The notes under the pieces were generated by a model that saw nothing but the letters and a program-made list of their open reading frames with translations, made no database searches and was not told where the DNA came from. DNA of 64,000 nt from an uncultured Dorea sp. (GTDB lineage: Bacteria; Bacillota; Clostridia; Lachnospirales; Lachnospiraceae): the NCBI GenBank assembly GCA_910584095.1, contig CAJTYU010000002.1:101531-165530 (forward strand), read 5' to 3'. The translations under genes were made by a program, and so were the position numbers. Below, piece after piece: positions 48,863-57,783 of the stretch. How positions within the stretch are numbered: position 1 is the stretch's first letter; each line of letters starts with the position of its first letter.

Positions 48863-51223
48863 ATGGGCAAGCAGGTAGTGAAGGTATCTGTCCGCAATCT
48901 GGTGGAATTTGTTTTAAGGAGCGGCGATATTGACAACCGGATAGCGGCGAAGGACAAGGACGCGATGCAGCTTGGCGCGAAGCTTCACCGGAAGATCCAG
49001 CGGCGGATGGGCGCCGCTTACCATCCGGAGGTTACATTGCGCCATGTGGAGGAATTTGACCGGTTTAGCATTCAGGTGGAGGGACGAGCCGATGGGGTTA
49101 TTATGGAGGATACGGTCTGCATTGATGAGATCAAAGGGATTTTCATGGAGCTTAAGTATCTGACGGAGCCGATTCCTGTACATCTGGCGCAGGCAAAGTG
49201 CTATGCCTGCATCTATGCCGTGCAGCAGGAGTTAGATGTGATCGGCGTTCAGCTGACCTACTGCCATATGGAGACGGAAGAGATTAAGCGGTTCAGGAAG
49301 GAGTATGAAAGACGGGAGCTTGAAGCGTGGTTTTACGGACTGCTGCTGGAGTATCGGAAATGGGCAGCGTTCCAGACAGAGTGGAGGGAGATGCGCAATC
49401 AGTCGATTCGGAAAATAGAATTTCCCTATGCATACCGGAAAGGCCAGAAGGAGCTGGCCGCTTCTGTTTACAGGACGATCCTTCGGAAGAAAAAGCTGTT
49501 TATCCAAGCTCCTACAGGGACCGGCAAGACCATAGCAACGGTTTTCCCGGCGGTGAAGGCCGTGGGGGAAGAACTAGGGGAGAAGGTGTTCTATCTGACG
49601 GCGAAGACCATTACCAGAACGGCTGCCAGTCAGGCTTTTGAACTGCTGAGGGAACAAAAGCTGCGGTACAAGGTGATTACGCTGACGGCGAAGGAGAAGA
49701 TCTGCTTCTGCGAAAAGGCGGAGTGCAATCCGGACTATTGTCCCTATGCGAAGGGGCATTACGACCGGGTAAACGACGCGGTCTATGAACTGATCACAAA
49801 CAGGGACGATATGAGCCGGCAAGTTCTGGAGGAGCAGGCGCGGGCATGGAAGGTGTGTCCTTTTGAACTGAGTCTTGACGTCTCTTTGTGGATGGATGGG
49901 ATTATCTGTGATTACAACTACGTATTTGACCCGAATGCCCATTTAAGGCGGTTCTTCGGAGAGGGCGTGAAGGGAAGCTACTTGTTTTTGATTGATGAGG
50001 CCCACAATTTGGTGGAGCGGGGAAGGGAGATGTACAGCGCCTCCCTTTATAAAGAGGATATCCTGCGGGTGAGACGACAGGTGAAAACATTGGATGGGCG
50101 GCTTGCAAAGCGGCTGGAGGAATGCAATAAACAGATGCTGGAACTAAAGCGGGAGTGCGAAGGGATTACGGTAATGAACAGCGCGGCGCACATTTACCTG
50201 AAGCTTCTTGCGGTGATGGCGGAGCTGGAGCGTTTTCTGGAAGAATTTCAGGAGAGCGCGGCGAGGGAAACGGCGCTGGAGCTATATTTTGAAGTGAGGA
50301 CGTTTATCAGTGTGTATGAGAAACTGGATGAGAATTATACGATTTATGCAGAGCTTGCAGAAGACGGAAGATTTCTGGTACGGCTTTTCTGCGTGAATCC
50401 CGCAGTCAATTTGAAGGAATATTTGGAGAAGGGCAGCAGCACGGTGTTCTTTTCGGCAACCATGCTTCCGATCCACTATTACAAGGAACTTCTCAGTACA
50501 GAGAAAGACGATTACGCGGTATACGCGGAGACTGCATTTTCGGAAGATCAGAAGCTGTTGCTTCAGGGAACAGACGTCAGTTCAAAGTATACGCTCCGGG
50601 GAGAAAAAATGTACCGCAGGTATGCGGAATATCTCTATAAGACGGCGATGGTGAAGCCGGGCAATTATATGGCGTTTTTTCCGTCCTATCATTTTCTGGA
50701 GCAGGTATATGAATCGTTTTTGGAGCTTGGAAAAGAGAAGGGGGAAGAGGAGAGGGTTTATTGTCTGGTACAGGCTCCATATATGTCGGAGGAGGCGAGG
50801 GAGATTTTTCTGGAAGGCTTCGAGGAAGAGCGCGAAGGGAGCCTGATGGGATTCTGCGTGATGGGAGGTATTTTTTCAGAAGGGATAGATCTTGCCAATG
50901 AACGGCTGATCGGCGCGGTGATTGTGGGGACCGGGCTTCCGCAGGTGTGCAGGGAGCGGGAGCTTTTGAAAGAATATTTTGACGGCAGAGGAGTGAACGG
51001 CTTTGATTATGCTTATGTGTATCCGGGAATGAACAAGGTGCAGCAGTCGGCGGGGAGGGTCATCCGCACGGAGGAGGATCGAGGCGTTATCCTGCTCTTG
51101 GATGAACGATTTGCAGAGAGAAGATACAGAAATACTTTCCCCCGGGAGTGGAGCGGCATCGGTTTATGCAATATTCGGACAATAGAAGCAAAGCTTCAGG
51201 AGTTCTGGAGCGGCTCAAAATAA
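48863..51223 (+). CDS. PD-(D/E)XK nuclease fused to XPD/DinG-type Fe-S helicase
   Basis: A 786-residue superfamily 2 helicase. Residues 1-170 form a RecB/Cas4-like nuclease-fold domain with the metal-site pattern GRADGV (D77) and CIDEIKG (E89, K91). Then come Walker A QAPTGTGKT (216-222), four Fe-S cysteines (C283, C288, C293, C332 in CEKAECNPDYC and KVCPFE), the DEAH box LIDEAHNL (378-381) and helicase C-terminal motifs with GIFSEGIDL and QSAGRVIRT. The Fe-S domain marks 5'-3' helicases of the XPD/DinG/Rad3 group. It lies 127 bases after the rSAM pair on the same strand. Its last 28 bases overlap the convergent LysR gene. Confidence 0.9.
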   Translation: MGKQVVKVSVRNLVEFVLRSGDIDNRIAAKDKDAMQLGAKLHRKIQRRMGAAYHPEVTLRHVEEFDRFSIQVEGRADGVIMEDTVCIDEIKGIFMELKYLTEPIPVHLAQAKCYACIYAVQQELDVIGVQLTYCHMETEEIKRFRKEYERRELEAWFYGLLLEYRKWAAFQTEWREMRNQSIRKIEFPYAYRKGQKELAASVYRTILRKKKLFIQAPTGTGKTIATVFPAVKAVGEELGEKVFYLTAKTITRTAASQAFELLREQKLRYKVITLTAKEKICFCEKAECNPDYCPYAKGHYDRVNDAVYELITNRDDMSRQVLEEQARAWKVCPFELSLDVSLWMDGIICDYNYVFDPNAHLRRFFGEGVKGSYLFLIDEAHNLVERGREMYSASLYKEDILRVRRQVKTLDGRLAKRLEECNKQMLELKRECEGITVMNSAAHIYLKLLAVMAELERFLEEFQESAARETALELYFEVRTFISVYEKLDENYTIYAELAEDGRFLVRLFCVNPAVNLKEYLEKGSSTVFFSATMLPIHYYKELLSTEKDDYAVYAETAFSEDQKLLLQGTDVSSKYTLRGEKMYRRYAEYLYKTAMVKPGNYMAFFPSYHFLEQVYESFLELGKEKGEEERVYCLVQAPYMSEEAREIFLEGFEEEREGSLMGFCVMGGIFSEGIDLANERLIGAVIVGTGLPQVCRERELLKEYFDGRGVNGFDYAYVYPGMNKVQQSAGRVIRTEEDRGVILLLDERFAERRYRNTFPREWSGIGLCNIRTIEAKLQEFWSGSK

Positions 51224-52086
51224 TTCAGAAATTCATTTACGGCGGGCGAAACAGGCAGTTTCTCATTGTATACAACCGCCAGTTCCCTTGCGGGGAGGGT
51301 TTCCTTTGTCTCTACAATAAACAGGGTATCCGGCGGACAGGAAAGGCAGTAATTGGGAACAAATGCGATTCCAAGTCCGATCCGGGCAAGATCGATCAGC
51401 AGGTCGTTGCTGCTTAGTTCTGCTTCCGGAACCAGTTCAAGAGCATGCTGCTGGAAGACGCCGTGGAGAAATTCGCTGGTAGTGCTTTTTTTATTCAGCA
51501 TGAGAAGCGGATATTCCGACAGCTCAGCCAGAGACGGACGCTTGTTTTTTAAATGGGCGAAAGACTGGTTTGCTACAAATACGTCTTGAAACTGCTTGAT
51601 TCTTCTGATGGACCACAGGTGGTTCAAGTACGCATTGGGGTGATTAACTACGATAAAATCAGCCTGTCCGTTTTTGAGAAGTTCTGCGCACTGGATAGAG
51701 GTTGCGTTGATTACCTTGATGTGCACGCCCGGAAAAGCCTGATGAAAACGTTCAATGTAAGGGACGAGAAAGTACCGGCAGATGGTGTCGCTTGCGCCGA
51801 TCCGTATCTGCCCTCCGGTAGAGGCGGAGTCTAGAAGCCTTGCTTCTCCGCGGCGGATCAGGCTGACGGCCGGCTCGATGTGCCGGAGCAGGATCTCGCC
51901 TTCGGCAGTCAGGCGCACCCGCTTAGTGCTGCGGATAAATAAAGTTTGGGACAGCTTACCCTCAAGAGCCTTAATCGACTGGCTGACCGCAGACTGGGAA
52001 ATGTAGAGCTTTTTGGAAGCCTCTGAAAAGCTTAAGGTTGTTGCCACATGATAAAAGACTTTATATAATTCAAAATTGATATCCAT
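51196..52086 (-). CDS. LysR-family transcriptional regulator
   Basis: A 296-residue LTTR: N-terminal winged HTH (LYKVFYHVATTLSFSEASKKLYISQSAVSQSIKALEGKLSQTLFIRSTK) and a two-lobed periplasmic-binding-fold effector domain starting near residue 92 (GGQIRIGASDTICRYFLVPYIERFHQAFPGV). Effector and targets are unknown. It is divergent from a TIGR01906-type membrane protein gene, the usual place for a target. Its 3' end overlaps the convergent helicase gene by 28 bases. Confidence 0.93.
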   Translation of the reverse strand: MDINFELYKVFYHVATTLSFSEASKKLYISQSAVSQSIKALEGKLSQTLFIRSTKRVRLTAEGEILLRHIEPAVSLIRRGEARLLDSASTGGQIRIGASDTICRYFLVPYIERFHQAFPGVHIKVINATSIQCAELLKNGQADFIVVNHPNAYLNHLWSIRRIKQFQDVFVANQSFAHLKNKRPSLAELSEYPLLMLNKKSTTSEFLHGVFQQHALELVPEAELSSNDLLIDLARIGLGIAFVPNYCLSCPPDTLFIVETKETLPARELAVVYNEKLPVSPAVNEFLNYFEPLQNS

Positions 52087-52233
52087 TATTAGATGCCTCG
52101 CTTTAGCCGGTTAGTCCGGAACAGGCGCTGTATCGTCCGGTCCGGGGTATAGAAGATTTATTATTTTATGGATATTATAAAGGAAAATGAAATAGATGAC
52201 AATGGAGGATTCATAAAAAACAGGGAGGGCATG

Positions 52234-52971
52234 ATGAACGTCATGATGAAGAAAAGGCGGAGGATGGAGAGCGCCGGGGCGGTGGCTGCGATGGTGTTTT
52301 TTATCGGAGCGGCGCTGCTTACCAGCTTCCAGACCGCAATTTACGGAGATTCAGAGTATCGCTTTTATGAGAAAGAGTATCAGAAATATCAAGTAGCGGA
52401 AAGCCTTTCTATGGAGATGGAAGACATCATGGATGTGACGGAAAAGATGATGGCGTACCTGATCGGGGAGAGGGAAGAGCTTTCTGTAATCACGCGGGTG
52501 GACGGCAAGGAGCAGGATTTCTTTAACGAACAGGACCGGTTTCATATGGCGGAAGTGAAAGAGCTGTTTCTGGGCGGATTAAAACTCCGGAATTATATGC
52601 TGGCGGCAGCGGCGGTTCTCGTGATTCTTCTGGTTCTAAGGAGAACGGAGCTTAGGAAAGTCCTGCCAAGGGCATATTTTATATCGCTGGGAGCATTCGG
52701 GGCCTTGACGGCGATACTGGGGTGCTTGTTCGCGTTAGACTTTAATAAATATTTTACCATATTCCATGAGATTTTTTTTGATAATGACTTGTGGATGTTC
52801 GATCCGGCCAAGGATTATATGATCCGTATGCTGCCGGAAGGATTTTTCTTCGATTTTGTTATCCGCATCGGGGGATTCTTTATTGGAGGACTGACGTTTC
52901 TCGGTATACTGGCCGGCGGATGGGTGATATATGAAAGCCGGAAGAGGCCGGCGGGGAATGGAAAAGAGTGA
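52234..52971 (+). CDS. TIGR01906/DUF1461-type integral membrane protein
   Basis: A protein of about 245 residues with four main helices (VAAMVFFIGAALLTSF; NYMLAAAAVLVILLVL; YFISLGAFGALTAILGCLFAL; FIGGLTFLGILAGGWVIY) and an external loop YRFYEKEYQKYQVAESLSMEMEDIMDVTEKMMAYLIGE plus FHEIFFDNDLWMFDPAKDYMIRMLP, matching the TIGR01906 family of unknown function. The start is uncertain: ATG codons at 52231, 52234 and 52243 follow GGGAGGG; 52234 is preferred by spacing. It is divergent from the LysR gene. Confidence 0.8.
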   Translation: MNVMMKKRRRMESAGAVAAMVFFIGAALLTSFQTAIYGDSEYRFYEKEYQKYQVAESLSMEMEDIMDVTEKMMAYLIGEREELSVITRVDGKEQDFFNEQDRFHMAEVKELFLGGLKLRNYMLAAAAVLVILLVLRRTELRKVLPRAYFISLGAFGALTAILGCLFALDFNKYFTIFHEIFFDNDLWMFDPAKDYMIRMLPEGFFFDFVIRIGGFFIGGLTFLGILAGGWVIYESRKRPAGNGKE

Positions 52972-53131
52972 GTCCTGTATGAGAAACCATTTTTAAAAAT
53001 TAGGGCAGCTTATGAAAGAGTTTAGATATATTAATTACAGTTATAACAGGAATCATGTTATGATAGAGAAAACAAAGGGCATGATGTTATAAGAGTGCAA
53101 ACCAGTCAACCAAACAGATGGAGGAAGTTTT

Positions 53132-56100
53132 ATGAGCAGTGTAAAGCGGGTATTTGTTGAGAAGAAACCAGAGTACGCCGTTCAGGCGAAGGAGCTGCTG
53201 CATGAGATGCAGGGGTATTTAGGGATCCGTGATGTGGAGAACGTGCGCGTTTTGATCCGTTATGATGTGGAGAACCTCTCGGAGGAGACTTTTGAGAAAG
53301 CATGCAGCGGTATTTTTTCGGAGCCGCCGGTGGATATCCTGTGGAGGGAAGAGATTCCGGCTGCGCCGGGAGACAGTATCTTCTCGGTAGAATATCTGCC
53401 GGGACAGTTCGACCAGAGGGCGGATTCCGCAGAGCAGTGCGTCCAGTTCATTAAGGAGGACGAGAATCCGGTGATCCGTACGGCGGTGACTTATGTGATC
53501 CATGGGAAGAACGACTGCCGTATTTCCGAGGAAGAGCTTGCGGCTGTCAAAAAACATTGTATCAACCCGGTGGATTCAAGGGAAGCCGAAGAGACGAAGC
53601 CGGATACGCTGGTGACGAAGTTCGACGAGCCTAAAGACGTTTTGATATTTGACGGATTTCAGGATATGGAGGAAGGCGGGTTAAAGGAGCTGTACGAATC
53701 GCTTGGACTTGCCATGACCTTCCGGGATTTTCTCCATATTCAGAATTATTTTAAAAATGAGGAGCACAGGGACCCGTCCATGACGGAGATTCGCGTGCTG
53801 GATACCTATTGGTCCGACCATTGCAGGCATACCACGTTCTCTACAGAGCTTAGGGAGGTTACCTTTGGAGAAGGCGATTACAGGGAGGTGATCGAGGGAA
53901 CCTACAAGCAGTATCTGGCGGACCACAGCGAGATTTTTAAAGACAGGGAGGATAAGTTTGTCTGTCTGATGGATCTTGCGCTGATGGCGATGCGCAAACT
54001 CAAGAAGGAAGGGAAGCTGACGGATCAGGAAGAGTCTGACGAGATCAATGCCTGCAGTATCGTGGTTCCGGTGACAGTGGACGGCAAAGAGGAAGAATGG
54101 CTGGTGAACTTTAAGAATGAGACCCACAACCATCCGACGGAGATTGAACCTTTCGGCGGGGCGGCGACCTGCCTTGGAGGCGCGATCCGCGATCCGTTAT
54201 CAGGCCGTACCTATGTGTATCAGGCAATGCGGGTGACCGGCGCCGCTGACCCCGCCCGGTCTGTGAAAGAGACGTTAAAGGGCAAGCTTCCCCAGAAGAA
54301 GCTGGTGCGGGAGGCGGCCCGCGGCTACAGCTCCTACGGCAATCAGATTGGGCTTGCAACCGGTCTGGTAAAGGAGATTTATCACCCGGATTACGTGGCA
54401 AAGCGCATGGAGATCGGCGCAGTTTTGGGCGCGGCGCCCAGACGCGCAGTCATCCGTGAAACTTCCGATCCGGGAGATATTATCATTCTCCTTGGCGGAC
54501 GCACCGGACGGGACGGCTGCGGCGGAGCAACAGGTTCTTCCAAGGTGCATACGGAGGAATCCACTACGACCTGCGGCGCAGAGGTGCAGAAGGGGAATCC
54601 GCCTACAGAGCGTAAGATTCAGAGACTGTTCCGCAGGGAAGAGGTGAGCAGGCTGATCAAGAAGTGCAACGACTTCGGCGCGGGCGGCGTATCCGTGGCA
54701 ATCGGCGAGCTGGCGGACGGACTGAAGGTTGATTTGGACAAGGTTCCGAAGAAATATGCGGGCCTTGACGGAACAGAAATCGCCATCTCCGAATCCCAAG
54801 AGCGTATGGCGGTTGTGGTTGATCCGAAGGACGTAGAGGAATTTATGGGATATGCGGCGGAGGAGAATCTGGAGGCGGTTTCCGTTGCCGTTGTGACAAA
54901 GAATCCAAGGCTGGTGCTGTCATGGAGGGGGAAAGAGATCGTGAATCTTTCCCGGGCGTTCTTAGATACCAACGGAGCCCATCAGGAAACTTCTGTTGCA
55001 GTGGATATTCCAAGCAGAGCGGACAGTATTCTGGCGACATGTCCGGAGGTTGCCGACGTGAAAGAGAAATGGCTGGATACGCTGCGCGATTTAAATGTAT
55101 GCTCTCAGAAAGGGCTGGTGGAAATGTTTGACGGCTCCATTGGGGCAGGCTCCGTATTCATGCCCCACGGAGGGAAATACCAGCTCACAGAGACTCAGGC
55201 AATGGTGGCCAAGCTTCCGGTATTAAAGGGAGACTGCGATACGGTTACCATGATGAGCTACGGCTTTGACCCTTATCTGTCAAGCTGGAGTCCTTATCAC
55301 GGCGCGGCTTATGCGGTAACAGAATCCGTAGCCAAGATCGTAGCCGCCGGAGGCGATTACCGGAAGATCCGGTTTACGTTCCAAGAGTATTTCCGGCGTA
55401 TGACGGAGGATCCGCACAGATGGAGCCATCCCTTCAGCGCGCTATTGGGAGCCTACAGCGCCCAGCTTGGATTTGGCCTGCCGTCCATCGGGGGCAAGGA
55501 CAGTATGTCGGGAACCTTTGAGGACATTGACGTGCCGCCTACGCTGGTATCCTTTGCCGTGGATGTGGCAAAGGAGAAGGATATTATCACGCCGGAGCTG
55601 AAGGCTCCGGGCAGTAAGCTGGTATGGCTTCGCATCCCGAAGGATGGGAACGACCTTCCGGTTTATGTGAAAGTGATGGAACAGTATGGGAAATTCGCGG
55701 AAGATATCAGGAAGGGCAGGATTATTTCTGCATACGTGCCTGACCGCCACGGCGTGATCGCGGCAGTCAGCAAGATGGCATTTGGAAACGGTCTGGGAGT
55801 GAAGATTGAGCACAATATGGATCCGAGGGAATTGTTTGCGCCTGCGTTCGGAGATTTAGTTGCCGAGGTTCCGGCAGACCGGGTAAGGGAGCTTGGCATT
55901 TCCTATACGGTAATCGGAGAAGTAACAGACAACGGAGTATTTGCCTATGGAAATACGGTCATTGAGATAAAGGAAGCGGCCGGCGCGTGGAAAGAGACCT
56001 TGGAAAAGGTATTCAAGACGGATTCCGGCAGTCAGGACGGGTCTTCGGCTTTCTTTGCGGCAGGGAAGTCGGAAGATGGGGCGGTGAAGGAAGATGGATA

Positions 56101-56941
56101 TTTCCATGCCTCCAAGGTGTATATCTGCGAACATAAGATTGCGCAGCCTACCGTATTTATTCCGGTATTTCCGGGTACGAACTGTGAGTATGACAGTGCG
56201 AGAGCCTTTGAACGCGCCGGCGCGAAGGTGGTTACAAAGGTATTCCGAAACAGGAATGCAGAGGATATCAGGGATTCGGTAGCGGTATTTGAAAAAGCGA
56301 TCGGCGCAGCGCAGATCATCATGTTCCCTGGCGGTTTCAGCGCCGGAGACGAGCCGGACGGATCGGCCAAGTTCTTTGCGACAGCCTTCCAGAATGCGAA
56401 GCTGAAAGATGCGGTAGAGAAGCTCTTAAACCAGAGGGACGGACTGGCGTTAGGGATCTGCAATGGATTTCAGGCGCTGATCAAGCTGGGGCTTGTGCCG
56501 GGCGGCGCGGTGACCGGGCAGGATGTGGATTCCCCTACGCTGACCTACAACACCATTGGACGCCATATTTCCAAGATGGTATATGTGAAGGTGGTAACCA
56601 ATAAGTCCCCATGGCTTCAGAAGGCGGAGCTTGGCGGCGTGTATACCAATCCGGCGTCCCACGGTGAAGGACGGTTTGTGGCAAATGAGAGGTGGCTTGC
56701 AAAGCTTCTTGCAAACGGCCAGGTAGCGACTCAGTACTGCGATCCAGAGGGGAATATTACCATGGATGAAGAGTGGAACATCAACGGCTCTTATTGCGCC
56801 GTCGAGGGAATCACCAGTCCGGACGGGCGGGTGCTTGGCAAGATGGCTCATTCCGAGAGAATAGGGCGGTCTGTGGCGGTAAATATTTACGGGGAACAGG
56901 ATCTGAAGATTTTTGAATCCGGCGTGGAATATTTTAGATAG
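53132..56941 (+). CDS. purL: Phosphoribosylformylglycinamidine synthase (FGAM synthase)
   Basis: Single-chain enzyme that converts FGAR to FGAM with ATP and glutamine, fourth step of purine synthesis. 1269 residues: N-terminal PurS-like part, two linked AIR-synthase-related ATP domains (SDHCRHTTF; FKNETHNHPTEIEPFGGAATCLGG; GGRTGRDGCGGATGSSK; GGKDSMSGTFEDIDVPPT) and a C-terminal glutaminase with the nucleophile Cys in GLALGICNGFQALIKLG and catalytic His/Glu in NPASHGEGRF. This layout is clade II (TIGR01857), common in Clostridia and bifidobacteria, unlike the three-gene purLQS of Bacillus. It stands alone; no PurR box or purine riboswitch is seen upstream. Ribosome-binding site GGAGG is 8 bases before the ATG. 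Confidence 0.96.
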   Translation: MSSVKRVFVEKKPEYAVQAKELLHEMQGYLGIRDVENVRVLIRYDVENLSEETFEKACSGIFSEPPVDILWREEIPAAPGDSIFSVEYLPGQFDQRADSAEQCVQFIKEDENPVIRTAVTYVIHGKNDCRISEEELAAVKKHCINPVDSREAEETKPDTLVTKFDEPKDVLIFDGFQDMEEGGLKELYESLGLAMTFRDFLHIQNYFKNEEHRDPSMTEIRVLDTYWSDHCRHTTFSTELREVTFGEGDYREVIEGTYKQYLADHSEIFKDREDKFVCLMDLALMAMRKLKKEGKLTDQEESDEINACSIVVPVTVDGKEEEWLVNFKNETHNHPTEIEPFGGAATCLGGAIRDPLSGRTYVYQAMRVTGAADPARSVKETLKGKLPQKKLVREAARGYSSYGNQIGLATGLVKEIYHPDYVAKRMEIGAVLGAAPRRAVIRETSDPGDIIILLGGRTGRDGCGGATGSSKVHTEESTTTCGAEVQKGNPPTERKIQRLFRREEVSRLIKKCNDFGAGGVSVAIGELADGLKVDLDKVPKKYAGLDGTEIAISESQERMAVVVDPKDVEEFMGYAAEENLEAVSVAVVTKNPRLVLSWRGKEIVNLSRAFLDTNGAHQETSVAVDIPSRADSILATCPEVADVKEKWLDTLRDLNVCSQKGLVEMFDGSIGAGSVFMPHGGKYQLTETQAMVAKLPVLKGDCDTVTMMSYGFDPYLSSWSPYHGAAYAVTESVAKIVAAGGDYRKIRFTFQEYFRRMTEDPHRWSHPFSALLGAYSAQLGFGLPSIGGKDSMSGTFEDIDVPPTLVSFAVDVAKEKDIITPELKAPGSKLVWLRIPKDGNDLPVYVKVMEQYGKFAEDIRKGRIISAYVPDRHGVIAAVSKMAFGNGLGVKIEHNMDPRELFAPAFGDLVAEVPADRVRELGISYTVIGEVTDNGVFAYGNTVIEIKEAAGAWKETLEKVFKTDSGSQDGSSAFFAAGKSEDGAVKEDGYFHASKVYICEHKIAQPTVFIPVFPGTNCEYDSARAFERAGAKVVTKVFRNRNAEDIRDSVAVFEKAIGAAQIIMFPGGFSAGDEPDGSAKFFATAFQNAKLKDAVEKLLNQRDGLALGICNGFQALIKLGLVPGGAVTGQDVDSPTLTYNTIGRHISKMVYVKVVTNKSPWLQKAELGGVYTNPASHGEGRFVANERWLAKLLANGQVATQYCDPEGNITMDEEWNINGSYCAVEGITSPDGRVLGKMAHSERIGRSVAVNIYGEQDLKIFESGVEYFR

Positions 56942-57026
56942 CAGCTTAACGCATCCGCAGGAGCTCTTTCAAGGGGCCGGTACAGGGCCGGATAACCGGC
57001 GTAATATGAGAATTGAATAAATATTT

Positions 57027-57065
57027 AACAAAGTCTCCGGGAAGAATTGATCCGGAGACTTTGTT
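57027..57065 (+). terminator. Terminator hairpin after purL
   Basis: AACAAAGTCTCCGG (57027-57040) and CCGGAGACTTTGTT (57052-57065) are perfect 14-bp complements with an 11-base loop. The T-rich end lies within the stem, so it should stop transcription moderately well. Confidence 0.7.
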
Positions 57066-57143
57066 GATAGATATAGGAAACTCGGTCTTTATTTATTGAG
57101 AAAATGCATGAATAACTAGTGAAGAATCTATAGGAATCGTTTG

Positions 57144-57191
57144 CAAAAACGTTGTGTTTTTGTTGAAAATTATGCATTTTTAAGTTAGAAT
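57144..57191 (+). promoter_or_regulatory. TRAP operon promoter with upstream dyad
   Basis: TTGAAA (57163-57168), 17 bases, TAGAAT (57186-57191). Directly upstream is the dyad CAAAAAC-GTTGT-GTTTTTG (57144-57162), ending at the -35, a good operator position. It resembles a catabolite-control site only loosely. Confidence 0.6.
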
Positions 57192-57235
57192 AATGGGGTG
57201 TGAAATTATTAACAGAACGTTAAGGAGGAAAAGGG

Positions 57236-57781
57236 ATGAAAGTTATCAAGTGGCTGAACAATTATTTTGAAGAAACAGTCCTTGCGGCGCTTTTGTTTGT
57301 CATGATGATGATCATGGGAATCCAGGTAACTGCAAGGTATGCCCTTGGGAATTCACTGTCATGGTCGGAAGAGATTACGCGGTTTTGCTTTATATGGACA
57401 GGTTTCCTAAGCATCAGCTTCTGCATTAAGAACAGTGCGGATATTAAGATCGAACAGTTTATCGACCTGTTTGAGAAGATTGCGGACGGCAGGGTCAAGA
57501 TCCTATTTAAAACCTTTGTAAACGTGGTGGAATTTATCCTGTTTGCCTACCTTCTTCCGTTTGCCTACCACTATGTGCATTCTGCGTATCTCAGCCAGGC
57601 GACCAGTCCGGCCTGCGGAATCCCCATGTGGACGGTGCAGAGTATTACCCTGATCAGTTTTGTGATGTGTGAATTTCGCATCATTCAGAAATTTTTGAAG
57701 CATGTGAGACAGTTTATAGGAAAAGAGCCGGTGCCGTGGAGGGACGGGCCGAAAGAAGACGATGGAAGGGAAGGTGAGTAA
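57236..57781 (+). CDS. TRAP transporter small membrane subunit (DctQ)
   Basis: The 181-residue four-helix DctQ subunit of a tripartite ATP-independent periplasmic transporter, which uses an ion gradient to import organic acids or sugar acids. Helices include AALLFVMMMIMGIQVTARYALG (with WSEEITRFCFIWTGFLSISFCIKNSADIKIEQF, the family hallmark). AAGGAGG precedes the ATG by about 7 bases. It ends 2 bases before dctM. Confidence 0.92.
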   Translation: MKVIKWLNNYFEETVLAALLFVMMMIMGIQVTARYALGNSLSWSEEITRFCFIWTGFLSISFCIKNSADIKIEQFIDLFEKIADGRVKILFKTFVNVVEFILFAYLLPFAYHYVHSAYLSQATSPACGIPMWTVQSITLISFVMCEFRIIQKFLKHVRQFIGKEPVPWRDGPKEDDGREGE

Positions 57782-57783
57782 TC

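Noticed and set aside
52972..53131. Purine riboswitch or PurR site before purL
   Set aside because: The 160 bases hold a possible promoter (TTACAG...TATGAT) but no conserved purine-aptamer core and no clear PurBox.
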